From contig JAEWSZ010000106.1 of assembly GCA_023397905.1 (NCBI GenBank), forward strand, positions 59,946 through 123,945: a DNA stretch of 64,000 nt, in the 5' to 3' direction. The notes beneath the pieces are model-generated. The model ran no database searches, had not been told where the DNA came from, and saw only the letters and a list, made by a program, of their open reading frames with translations. Numbering within the stretch: the stretch's first letter is position 1; every line of letters starts with the position of its first letter. Both the position numbers and the translations under genes were made by a program. Below are positions 35,488-43,625 of the stretch, in pieces. Source of the DNA: Bacillota bacterium. GTDB lineage: Bacteria; Bacillota; Clostridia; Acetivibrionales; DSM-1351.

Positions 35488-37260
35488 ATGTTGGGAATAA
35501 TTCGCAAATTTTTTGCCTTTGCAGGTACACGCAAGGGCAAACTGAAAAAGGGCATTGTATTGGCCCTGATAAATTCGGTTTTTCAGGCACTTCAGATCAT
35601 GGCGCTTTTCGTGGTTCTGAGAGATATTGTGGAGTCGCGGGTAAGCGCCGCAACCGCCTGGAGTTCTTTCGGCATTATGCTGGTGAGCATGGTCGGCTGC
35701 ATTATGACAAAAAACAAATCTACAATGGCGGAAACCGAGGGCAGCTTTTACATGTGCGCCGACAAGCGGACGGAAATCGGAGACCGCATGAAGTACATGC
35801 CCATGGGATATTTCAATGACAACAGCCTGGGCGCCATAACGGCAACCGTCACATCTACCATGGAGGATATTCAGGATGTGGCTCCCCGCGTTATGGACAA
35901 AACTATCCATGGCTATATCCATGCCGCCGTTATTACACTGATGCTGGTTTTTTTCGACTGGAGGATCGGGCTTGTGGTTGTGGCGGGAATACTGCTCTTT
36001 ATAGGGGTCAATACCCTGATGCAGAAGAAGTCCCGTAAAATCTCCCCGGCCAGAGTGGAAGCCCAGACCGGCCTTGTTGGAGCCGTACTGGAATATGTGC
36101 AGGGCATGAGCGTGGTGCGGGCCTTTAACCTGGCCGCTGATGCCAATAAGACCATAGACAGGGCCATAAACGAATGTGAGAAGCAGAATGTGGGACTGGA
36201 GATAGCCTTTATTCCCTTTATGTTTTTACAGACTCTCATACTCAAATTGATGAGTGTTTTGCTGGCCATTGTCTCTATCGGGCTATACCTGGCGGGAACC
36301 ATGGAGCTTTCCATATGCCTGCTTATGCTGATTTCCTCTTTTATAATTTACAGCCAGCTGGAGACGGCGGGCAGTATGTCCGCACTGCTGCGTGTCATCG
36401 ACCTGTCCATTGACCGTGTGGAGGAAATACACCGCACTCCTGTCATGGACGAAAAAGGAAGGGACGCCTCCCCTGAGGAATGCAGCATTGTAGGCAGTAA
36501 TGTGAGCTTCTCCTATGGGGACCGCAAAATCATAGACAATGTGAGCTTTTCAATTCCGGCAGGCACCACCACGGCTATTATCGGGCCTTCCGGCGGCGGG
36601 AAAACAACGCTGTGCAATCTCATTGCCCGTTTCTGGGATGTGGATGCCGGGAGCATCACGCTTGGGGGCAGGGATGTGAGGGATTATACCCTGGACAGCC
36701 TGCTTGCCAATTTCAGTATGGTGTTTCAGAATGTATATCTCTTCAATGACACCATTGCCAACAATATCAAATTTGGCAAGCCCGGCGCCACTGTTGAGGA
36801 AATCCGCCAGGCGGCGCGTAAAGCCTGCTGTGATGATTTCATCATGGCTATGCCGGAGGGCTATGACACTATAGTGGGCGAAAGCGGAGCCACCATCTCC
36901 GGTGGTGAAAAACAGCGCATTTCTATTGCAAGGGCGATTCTAAAGGACGCGCCGGTTATTATTCTGGACGAGGCCACCGCCAACGTGGACCCGGAAAACG
37001 AAAGCCGTCTGCAGGCGGCCATAGCGGAGCTTACCCGCAGCAAAACCGTCATCATGATCGCCCACCGGCTGAAAACAGTGCGCCACGCACACCAGATACT
37101 GGTGCTTGACGGCGGGAAAATAGTACAGAGGGGAAATCATGACCAGTTGATGGCCCAGGGCGGACTGTATGCGGAATTCATCGGAATGAGGGAAAGGTCT
37201 GTGGGGTGGAAGCTGGACGGAGCCGTAGGAGTGCCGGGCGGCGTGGGAACAGCAAGTTGA
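35488..37260 (+). CDS. ABC transporter permease/ATPase, YbtQ/IrtB-like (pair 2, subunit 2)
   Basis: 590 residues, same layout as the other three. Walker A is GPSGGGKTT, signature ISGGEKQRISIARA, Walker B VIILDEATANVDPENE, H-loop IAHRLKT. The first serine of Walker A's usual KST is Thr here, an accepted variant. ATG 35488 has AAGGAGGAG upstream; the longer in-frame frame from 35365 overlaps the previous gene and is rejected. The MATE gene follows 27 bases later, so pair 2 and the MATE protein are probably one transcript. Confidence 0.88.
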   Translation: MLGIIRKFFAFAGTRKGKLKKGIVLALINSVFQALQIMALFVVLRDIVESRVSAATAWSSFGIMLVSMVGCIMTKNKSTMAETEGSFYMCADKRTEIGDRMKYMPMGYFNDNSLGAITATVTSTMEDIQDVAPRVMDKTIHGYIHAAVITLMLVFFDWRIGLVVVAGILLFIGVNTLMQKKSRKISPARVEAQTGLVGAVLEYVQGMSVVRAFNLAADANKTIDRAINECEKQNVGLEIAFIPFMFLQTLILKLMSVLLAIVSIGLYLAGTMELSICLLMLISSFIIYSQLETAGSMSALLRVIDLSIDRVEEIHRTPVMDEKGRDASPEECSIVGSNVSFSYGDRKIIDNVSFSIPAGTTTAIIGPSGGGKTTLCNLIARFWDVDAGSITLGGRDVRDYTLDSLLANFSMVFQNVYLFNDTIANNIKFGKPGATVEEIRQAARKACCDDFIMAMPEGYDTIVGESGATISGGEKQRISIARAILKDAPVIILDEATANVDPENESRLQAAIAELTRSKTVIMIAHRLKTVRHAHQILVLDGGKIVQRGNHDQLMAQGGLYAEFIGMRERSVGWKLDGAVGVPGGVGTAS

Positions 37261-37287
37261 TTTATATTGCAGACAGGGGGATTTTTT

Positions 37288-38685
37288 ATGAGCGATACAA
37301 TAATTGATGAAAAAGAAAAGCAAAAGCACTTTATACTGACCGGCAATCTCTGGCGGGTCATGGCGGACCTGTCCTGGCCTGCCATTGTGGCAATGGTGCT
37401 GTATGGCATGAATTCAGTGCTGGATGCGTTCTTCGTAGGCCGGTTTGTGGGAGAAGCGGCCCTGGCAGGCGTTTCGGTGGCATATCCGCTGTCTCAGATC
37501 AGCGTGGCCTTCGGCTCTCTGGTAGGGGTCGGCGCAGGCTCCGTATTGAGCATCGCCATCGGCGCAAAGGATTCAAAGACGCAGGAGCGGCTGCTGGGAA
37601 ACGTCAATTTGCTTTCAATAGCAGTAACTGTAGTTTATATGGTTCTGGCACTGCTGTTTTCGACGCAGCTGATCGCCATGATGGGAGGAAAGGGTGAGAC
37701 ACTGGCACTGGGCGACCAGTATTTCCGGATCACGGTTTACGGAGCATTTTTCTGGGTTTACGGGCTGGCAGGGAACATGATCATCCGCGCCGAGGGCAGG
37801 ATGAAAACGGCTGCTGTCATGATGGGAATAGGCCTGGCAGTGGATGCGGCCTTTAAATACCTGTTTATAGTGGTATTCGGATGGGGAATTGAAGGCGCCG
37901 CATGGGCAACCAATATCGGAATGCTGGTCTATACTCTTGTGAGCTGGATCTATTTCGGAAGAGGCTGGTCAACATTCCGTTCCAGACTGGTTTCCGTGAG
38001 CTGGAACAGGGAGATCGGGACCTCGATTCTAAGGCTTGGCATGTCGTCGCTGATTATGAGTGTTATGAGTCTGGTGCAGGCGGTATTTGTTTTCAATGCG
38101 CTGTCAAAATACGGCACCACGGCCGATGTGGCTTTTTACGGCGTGGTATACAGGATATTCACCTTCCTTCTGACCCCGATTTTTGGCCTGATGCGCGCTT
38201 TACAGCCGGTGATTGGCATTAATTACGGCGCGGAGAAATACAGCCGGGTCATAAGCTCCTACAAGATTTTTGCCGTGACGGCCATGGTACTGACGCTGCC
38301 GTTCTGGCTCCTGTCCATAGCGATACCCGGTCAGGTCCTGGGGCTTATGATGAAGGACGTGGTGTTTACCGGAGCCGAACTGCTGTATTTCAGAGTGTAC
38401 ATGGCGATTTTACCCGTATTGTCCTTTATCTTCATGGCCATGACGCTGTTCCCTTCCATTGACAAGGGGAAGCCCGCGGCCCTTATAGGTATTGCCAGGC
38501 AGCTGGTGTTTTATGTTCCGGTGATGCTTCTGCTGCCCAAAGCAGTGGGCGTTGCAGGGATATATTATGGCTCCTTTGCCATTGACGCGGTAATAGTGAT
38601 CTGGACCATGTTCATGGTGCGCAGGGAGTTCACCGGCATGCGGCAAAGAAATAAGCGTATGGCTTTTGAAGGTGTTGCAAAATAA
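37288..38685 (+). CDS. MATE family efflux transporter of the iron island
   Basis: 465 residues with about twelve membrane segments and MATE family features near the first helices (SWPAIVAMVLYGMNSVLDAF) and in the middle (MSSLIMSVMSLVQAVFVFNA). It is only distantly similar to the MATE protein at 3160. ATG 37288 has CAGGGGG upstream; a TTG at 37267 is less suitable. Co-transcription with ABC pair 2 suggests that both move the same class of small molecule, for example siderophore export against import, but this is inference from position. Confidence 0.88.
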   Translation: MSDTIIDEKEKQKHFILTGNLWRVMADLSWPAIVAMVLYGMNSVLDAFFVGRFVGEAALAGVSVAYPLSQISVAFGSLVGVGAGSVLSIAIGAKDSKTQERLLGNVNLLSIAVTVVYMVLALLFSTQLIAMMGGKGETLALGDQYFRITVYGAFFWVYGLAGNMIIRAEGRMKTAAVMMGIGLAVDAAFKYLFIVVFGWGIEGAAWATNIGMLVYTLVSWIYFGRGWSTFRSRLVSVSWNREIGTSILRLGMSSLIMSVMSLVQAVFVFNALSKYGTTADVAFYGVVYRIFTFLLTPIFGLMRALQPVIGINYGAEKYSRVISSYKIFAVTAMVLTLPFWLLSIAIPGQVLGLMMKDVVFTGAELLYFRVYMAILPVLSFIFMAMTLFPSIDKGKPAALIGIARQLVFYVPVMLLLPKAVGVAGIYYGSFAIDAVIVIWTMFMVRREFTGMRQRNKRMAFEGVAK

Positions 38686-38747
38686 ATATATTCAATGTAT
38701 GTGAAATTACATTTTAACCGGTCCTCGTGCAGTAACCTGCAGCCAAT

Positions 38748-39112
38748 GTGCAGCACAAGGTACACCGTACATCAATAGCTTCGACTTAGTGTAGGATTTG
38801 AATTAGCTGTAATGGCTCATCCTTGATATTTTAGCTGTAGCTTACATTCGCCATCCTGGCTCATAGTTCGCTAAAACAGACCTCCTGTCTGTTTTACAGC
38901 TAAAATACCAATACTTCGCCAACAGCTAAAATCAAATCCTGCAATGCGCTCACAAAGTCAATTACGGTTGAAACCTTCTTCAATATGCGAAGGTTTCAAC
39001 GCTTGGGATTAAAAGTTATCTGTTTCAGAAGACATTAGTCTCAATCCCAAGCTATCGGTTTTCTACCGATAGTAATTGACTATTTGATGCACGACATACC
39101 TTGCCGTGCTCC
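38748..39112. mobile_element. Nested-palindrome element, about 360 bp, non-coding (MITE-like)
   Basis: This stretch has no gene but is highly structured. The outer ends are imperfect inverted repeats (GCACAAGGTACACCGTACAT near 38753 against the complement of 39085-39108). Inside lie two modules. Module 1 (38793-38940) nests AGGATTTGA...TCAAATCCT, TATTTTAGCTGTA/TACAGCTAAAATA and AAAACAGAC-ctcct-GTCTGTTTT. Module 2 (38955-39086) has ends AAGTCAATTAC/GTAATTGACT and three hairpins: GTTGAAACCTTC/GAAGGTTTCAAC, GCTTGGGATT/AATCCCAAGC and TATCGGT/ACCGATA. I read it as a small non-autonomous mobile element or composite of them; a structured RNA is the alternative. Confidence 0.55.
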
Positions 39113-39244
39113 CCATTGAATAAGTAATACTTGCGGACCAGTAAAAAGAATTCCTCACATAGTATTGAATATACCTTATTTTTCAACGCCAAATAAAGCA
39201 GGCTGGTGTAAAATATAATGTAGTATAAATACGGAGGCGGTAGT

Positions 39245-39988
39245 TTGAAGGAAGCTTTTTGGTCGTACGATCATATTCTCATATCCAAAGGTTATCATGA
39301 TCCTGCGCCCCACAGACATTTTGCCAAACATATGATTTTCAGCATTGACAGGGAATTTGAATGCATGATTGGGGATACGGTTTTTTTATGCAAAGGGGTC
39401 TGCATTGATGCCAATGTGCTGCATACCGTAAATTGTCAAAGTGGCGATATGCTGGTATTTCTTTTTGATGAGACAGGTAAAATGGCCGGGGAGCTGGATA
39501 AAAAGTATTTAAAGGGAGAGCCCTTTTGCATAACAGACGATGAACTGTCTTCAAAGGTATGCGAGGAGTGGAAGGGCAGGCACTGTGATGCCGGAAAGCT
39601 GGATGAGGCGATATTATCCGCCTGCGGTATAAGAAATGATATCCCTGAAAAATATGACGGCCGGGTATGCCGGATTTTAATGCAGATTTCTGAAATGGAA
39701 GGCATACACGAGGACACATTTAATGTGCTTTGCGATTCAGTTTACCTTTCCAGGAGCAGGGTATCCCATTTGTTCAAAAAACAGGTGGGCATTCCGCTTG
39801 GAAATTACCTGGTATTTGAAAAAATGCGAAAGGCCTACACCTATATCGCTTCCGGAGATAATATAACCACAGCCTGTATCCGTGCCGGTTTCAGCAGCTC
39901 ATCCCACTTTTCAAATGTTTGCAAAAAAATGTTCGGCCTCAATTTTACGGATTTTAGTAAAACAACCGTGTCAAAGGAGATAATATAG
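39245..39988 (+). CDS. AraC family regulator with cupin-like sensor domain
   Basis: 247 residues. The N-terminal part contains HRHFAKHMIFSID and later a VLHTVNC strand that look like the small beta-barrel (cupin) sensor of AraC proteins. The C-terminal double helix-turn-helix begins DSVYLSRSRVSHLFKKQ and ends FSNVCKKMFGLNF. The start is TTG 39245 behind ACGGAGGCGG; I see no nearby ATG in this frame. Its likely target is the alpha/beta hydrolase 73 bases downstream. Confidence 0.8.
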   Translation: MKEAFWSYDHILISKGYHDPAPHRHFAKHMIFSIDREFECMIGDTVFLCKGVCIDANVLHTVNCQSGDMLVFLFDETGKMAGELDKKYLKGEPFCITDDELSSKVCEEWKGRHCDAGKLDEAILSACGIRNDIPEKYDGRVCRILMQISEMEGIHEDTFNVLCDSVYLSRSRVSHLFKKQVGIPLGNYLVFEKMRKAYTYIASGDNITTACIRAGFSSSSHFSNVCKKMFGLNFTDFSKTTVSKEII

Positions 39989-40061
39989 CACATTTTTGCA
40001 AGTATTTTAATTTCCTCAGGGGTATTATTGATTAAAATAATACATGATGGAGGAAATGAAC

Positions 40062-41234
40062 TTGAAAGATAGAGGCATTGAATTTAAAACCGGTTCATAT
40101 GAGCTGAACTCCCAATCCAATTTTAATTTTCAGCTGAACCGCACGGTTATGTGGGATGGCGGAGATCTGGAGGACATTAAAAGGATCGCCGGCGAGATAA
40201 GGGACAGCGCATCCTGGAAACGGGAACTGACGGCTATTGGAGATAAGCCGATTTCAGAGCAAAGAGTCAAGGAAGCCATTGCGTATTACCGCATGAGCGA
40301 GTTTTTTATGTATGACGGCGACCCGGATAAGGAAAAGTATTACAGGCTTGCCACCCGGTTGTTTTATGAGTATTACAAGGATTATTTTGAAGACGGTACG
40401 GTTGTCCGCTGCCAGGTACCCTTCGAAGGTATTGTGCTGCCTGTGATGTACGCAAAGGCAAAGGGAAGGAAAAAGGACACGGTCCTTCTGCACGGAGGGA
40501 ATGACTCGTATTTTGAAGAATTTTTCCACCCGATGCTTTACCTGGCCGAAAACGGCTTTGATGTCTATCTTTTTGAAGGCCCAGGCCAGGGCGGCGTTAT
40601 GAGAATACAGGGGAAGCATTTCACTTATGAATGGGAAAAGCCGGTGAAAGCGATCCTGGACTTTTTCGGGCTGGAGGATGTTACCATTATCGGCGCATCT
40701 CTCGGGGGTATGCTGGCGCCTCGTGCTGCGGCATTTGAAAAGAGGGTCCGGCGTGTGATCGCCTGGTCCGTGTTCACAAATTTCAGAGATATTCTTATTT
40801 CGACACAGCCTCCAAAATTGCAGAAGCTGCTTAAAATTTTATTTAAACTGAGATTTGCATTCATAGTAAATTCTGCTTTGAACCGAAAGCTGAAAAAAGG
40901 GGATGAATTGGTCAAATGGGGCTTGCTGCATGGCATGTACGCCTATGAGGCCAAAACGCCCTATGAATACTTTAATAAAATGAATAAGTATCAAATGCTG
41001 GACATCGCTCCGCTTATAGAGCAGGATGTGCTGGTTATGGGCGCAAACAGGGACCATTTTATTGATTACCGCATTGTGGGAGAGGAAATAAAGGCACTGA
41101 AAAACGTGAAGTCTCTTACCGTACGTATTTTTACGGATAAAGAAAATGCCGGAGCCCATTGTAATGTGGGCAATGCCAAACTGGCCTTTGACACAATGAT
41201 GAGCTGGATTGAAGGTGTGAAAGGCAGAGCTTAA
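40062..41234 (+). CDS. Alpha/beta hydrolase
   Basis: About 390 residues. The nucleophile elbow is GASLGG (IIGASLGGMLAPRAA), Ser near residue 215; an oxyanion-hole HGG lies earlier (LLHGGNDSYFEEF), and the C-terminal AHCNVGN contributes the catalytic His. The N-terminal 100 residues form a helical cap, as in the FrsA/DUF1100-like or 2,6-dihydropseudooxynicotine-hydrolase-like groups. The substrate is unknown. Several in-frame starts compete: ATG 40044, 40047 and 40056, and TTG 40062; only the TTG is well spaced from GGAGG at 40049-40053. Confidence 0.8.
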   Translation: MKDRGIEFKTGSYELNSQSNFNFQLNRTVMWDGGDLEDIKRIAGEIRDSASWKRELTAIGDKPISEQRVKEAIAYYRMSEFFMYDGDPDKEKYYRLATRLFYEYYKDYFEDGTVVRCQVPFEGIVLPVMYAKAKGRKKDTVLLHGGNDSYFEEFFHPMLYLAENGFDVYLFEGPGQGGVMRIQGKHFTYEWEKPVKAILDFFGLEDVTIIGASLGGMLAPRAAAFEKRVRRVIAWSVFTNFRDILISTQPPKLQKLLKILFKLRFAFIVNSALNRKLKKGDELVKWGLLHGMYAYEAKTPYEYFNKMNKYQMLDIAPLIEQDVLVMGANRDHFIDYRIVGEEIKALKNVKSLTVRIFTDKENAGAHCNVGNAKLAFDTMMSWIEGVKGRA

Positions 41235-41352
41235 GCATGGCCTGGAGACTTTGAAGCAAATTGTAGCCAATGTGTTCCGGCTTGGGACTATTAAATCAAA
41301 TGATGATACGTCTTTAAAACCCGCCCCGGGAGATGGACTCTATAAGGGTTTT

Positions 41353-41682
41353 CTACCCGTTACTGTTGTCAGGCAAGGGGGATCTGCGCTGGTTCAGTTC
41401 CTTAAGAATGTCAGGATAAGCTTTATCCAGCTTGTACATCCATAGGAGGATGAGGTTTATGATACCTATCCCAATGGGAATATAAATATTTAAGGCCAAT
41501 ATCATTGTGGTTGCCGAATGAGACTGGGCTGCCGCGCCGCCTATATATCCTCCGAATTGGAGCAGCCAGCCGAGCATGGCGGTTCCCAGACCTGTACCAA
41601 CCTTTATTCCAAAACTGGCGGCACTGTTAACCAGGCCTTCTGTCCGGATCCCGGATTTCCATTCGCCATATTCAACAGTATC
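41353..41682 (-). pseudogene. C-terminal remnant of a GPH-family sugar symporter
   Basis: On the minus strand the frame reads DTVEYGEWKSGIRTEGL, then a hydrophobic GTGLGTAMLGWLLQFGGY, and ends with the family tail YKLDKAYPDIL. This is the last quarter of a MelB-type glycoside-pentoside-hexuronide:cation symporter. Similarity stops abruptly at the Asp codon at 41680-41682, and a stop codon in the same frame (41698-41700) shows that nothing upstream survives. It abuts head-on an equally truncated AraC gene. Confidence 0.75.
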
Positions 41683-41684
41683 AT

Positions 41685-42203
41685 TGTTTTGTTGCGATCA
41701 TATGCCGTTATGCGGCGGATCTGGGTGCGGATGATGAACGCTGCTACGCACTGAGCGATTATTATATAAATGAAATAGAGAACCGGGTGGATATCAATAA
41801 CTGGAGGGATATGATTTCGGAAGTATCCAGGCATTACGTGGAACTGGTGCGCATGGGAAGGGAAAAGATATACAGCCTTCCGGTAAGAAAAGCCATCCGT
41901 TATATCCAGCAGCATTTATATGAGACCTGCCGGCTGCAGGATGTTGCTTCCGCGGTTAAAATTCATCCAAACTATCTTTCTTCCCTGTTTAAAAAGGAAA
42001 TAGGAGTTTCACTTACGCATTATGTCAGGGACAGAAAAATAAACGAAGCAAAGAGCATGTTCCGCGAAGAGGATTATTCGGAGTCCGAAATAGCGGAAAT
42101 GTTGGGCTTCCGCAGTTTATCCTATTTTTCAAAGGTATTCCGGCAGGTAAATTCCTGCAGCCCGAGAGAATTTACGCAGGGTGACAAATCGGACTGGGTG
42201 TAG
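41685..42203 (+). pseudogene. C-terminal remnant of an AraC family regulator
   Basis: The frame begins with IICRYAADLGADDERCYALS and continues through SDYYINEIENRVDINNWRDM into a complete AraC-type double helix-turn-helix (VRKAIRYIQQHLYETCRLQD to FRSLSYFSKVFRQVNSCSP). The first third that AraC proteins of this type normally have is missing, and there is no promoter or ribosome site ahead. An ATG at 41787 could still produce a DNA-binding fragment, but I see no ribosome site for it. Coding similarity begins within a few bases of the end of the symporter remnant. Confidence 0.7.
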
Positions 42204-42274
42204 TCAAAGAACCATTTAACTAAAATATAGAATAATATAACAGGACATATTTAATACGGTATTTTTAATCCTAC

Positions 42275-42325
42275 AATCTTGACACTGTAAAGATCATGAG
42301 GTATAATCTTTACAGTGTCAAGATT
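42275..42325. promoter_or_regulatory. Promoter-operator of the TetR gene: 20-bp perfect inverted repeat
   Basis: AATCTTGACACTGTAAAGAT (42275-42294) is repeated in exact inverse at 42306-42325 around 11 bases. Within it sits a perfect sigma-A promoter, TTGACA (42279-42284), 17 bases, TATAAT (42302-42307). Repressor bound to both arms would cover the -35 and the region from -10 to +1. Confidence 0.85.
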
Positions 42326-42340
42326 GCGGGAGGGGAAAGA

Positions 42341-42934
42341 ATGAAGCAAATAAAGGAAACACCATATCATCACGGAAATTTGAGAAACCAGTTGATTGAA
42401 GCAGGTATTGAACTGATTAATGAAGAAGGCCTGAAGGGGTTTTCACTGCGAAAGGCGGCCATGAGGTGCGGCGTCAGCCATACTGCGCCTTATAGCCATT
42501 TCAGGGACAAGGACGAACTGATTTCCGCCATTGGAGAACATATAACCGGGCAGTTTATGGACAAGCTGCATAACGCTATAAAAGGCAGTGAAGACAGCCC
42601 GGTTGCAGTTTTGTACCTGGGAAGGGCATATATTGACTTTTTTATTGAAAATCCACAGTATTATCAATTCCTTTTCTATCATTCGGGCCTGACTATTGAC
42701 CTGGATAATGAAAATCCCACCGATTATGCTCCGTTTGCCATATTCAGGACAGCTGCATACAAACTTTTCACCGCAAGGAATGTGCCCCGGGAGGATTTCT
42801 CATAAAATCTCATATCCCTGTGGTCGGTGGTACACGGTATTGCCTCGCTGCTTACCAACAACGGCATCAAATATTCCGGCGACTGGAGCAAAATATTTAC
42901 AGGCTTTATAAAGGACAAGGAGGAATTAGTTTGA
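42341..42934 (+). pseudogene. TetR family regulator interrupted by one in-frame stop
   Basis: The helix-turn-helix domain is intact (YHHGNLRNQLIEAGIELI, then GFSLRKAAMRCGVSHTAPYS). After 154 codons a single TAA (42803-42805) interrupts the frame. The same frame continues for 42 more codons with NLISLWSVVHGIASLLTNNG, the WHG domain typical of this TetR group, to a natural TGA at 42932-42934. The product as read is thus short by its last helices. It could be a recent nonsense mutation, a sequencing error, or a stop that is read through. ATG 42341 is preceded by GGGAGGGG. Confidence 0.8.
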
Positions 42935-42957
42935 AAGAAAAAGCACTTTCAAACTAA
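42926..42957 (+). terminator. Hairpin after the TetR gene
   Basis: TTAGTTTGAAAG (42926-42937) pairs perfectly with CTTTCAAACTAA (42946-42957) and overlaps the TetR stop codon. No T-run follows; it begins the structured region ahead of the flavin reductases. Confidence 0.5.
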
Positions 42958-42961
42958 TGGC

Positions 42962-43118
42962 CTCCGGCGGAATACAGGCGCCGCCAAAATTTCCGCACAA
43001 AAAGCGCGTGCGGAATGGCGATGCGCAAAGTACCATTCACGCCTTATCCGGCTCACGGTAAGTGCGTGGATTAATATCATTAAATTTTTGTGAGCCAGAA
43101 AGGCTAATGGTACTTTTT
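42962..43118 (+). promoter_or_regulatory. Structured leader masking the start of the flavin reductase gene
   Basis: Three hairpins in series: GGCGG/CCGCC (42967-42985), TTCCGCAC/GTGCGGAA (42991-43015) and a long one. In the last, AAAGTACCATT (43027-43037), GCCTT and GGCTCAC pair with GTGAGCC (43090-43096), AGGC (43101-43104) and AATGGTACTTT (43106-43116). The right arm contains the presumed ribosome site AAAGG and the ATG at 43107, and ends in T residues. It could be an attenuator or a translation-control element. Confidence 0.5.
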
Positions 43119-43625
43119 ATGAAAATTATAATCCATGACTTGGATGGGCGGGAAGCTGAATTACCGGGCAGGGATCAGGACGGAAGCACCGTCGTAATAT
43201 CCGACAACGGCGGGATCCGCAAATGTATCGGCTGCTTTGGCTGCTGGATAAAGACGCCTGGTAAGTGCGTATTGAAGGACGGCTATGAAAATATGGGGGA
43301 ATTGCTGGCAGGCTGTGACAGGCTTGTTGTGGTCAGCCGGTGTGTTTACGGAAGTTACAGCCCTTTTGTAGTGAACGTATTGAACAGGAGCATATCCTAC
43401 CTGCTGCCCTATTTTTCCACAAAAAATGGAGAAACCCATCACAGGAACCGTTATGACAATAAGTTCTCACTGTCGGTGCATTTTTACGGAGAGGACATAA
43501 CAGAAACCGAAAAGGAAACCGCAAGGAAGCTGGTGGCGGCCAACAGCGTAAATCTGTATTCCATAGACAACAAGGTATATTTTTATAACAGTGTGCAAGC
43601 TGCTGTAAAGGAGGCGTTGAAATGA
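43119..43625 (+). CDS. Flavodoxin-fold NAD(P)H-dependent oxidoreductase, first of two
   Basis: 168 residues. It has the flavodoxin-like arrangement of the iron-sulfur flavoprotein / NADPH-dependent FMN reductase group, with the CIGCFGCWIKTPGKC cysteine cluster near residue 33 and the flavin-contact strand VVVSRCVYGSYSPFVV. The N-terminal flavin phosphate loop is short and atypical (IIIHDLDGREAELPG), so the protein may act with its partner. ATG 43119 is chosen; ATG 43107 in the same frame is closer to AAAGG. It overlaps the next gene by 4 bases. A TetR gene directly upstream suggests response to a toxic electrophile or quinone. Confidence 0.72.
   Translation: MKIIIHDLDGREAELPGRDQDGSTVVISDNGGIRKCIGCFGCWIKTPGKCVLKDGYENMGELLAGCDRLVVVSRCVYGSYSPFVVNVLNRSISYLLPYFSTKNGETHHRNRYDNKFSLSVHFYGEDITETEKETARKLVAANSVNLYSIDNKVYFYNSVQAAVKEALK

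Noticed and set aside
36861..37409. Overlapping minus-strand frames around the end of ABC pair 2 and the start of the MATE gene
   Set aside because: They are short, overlap two genes of clear family membership and lack ribosome sites.
38748..39112. CRISPR array or group II intron fragment in the palindromic region
   Set aside because: The repeats are inverted and nested rather than regularly spaced direct repeats, and there is no reverse transcriptase or domain V-like terminal hairpin with AGC.
42962..43118. Known riboswitch in the flavin reductase leader (for example FMN)
   Set aside because: I could not find the conserved FMN-aptamer strings or any other class I know; only the hairpins can be supported, so no named riboswitch is called.
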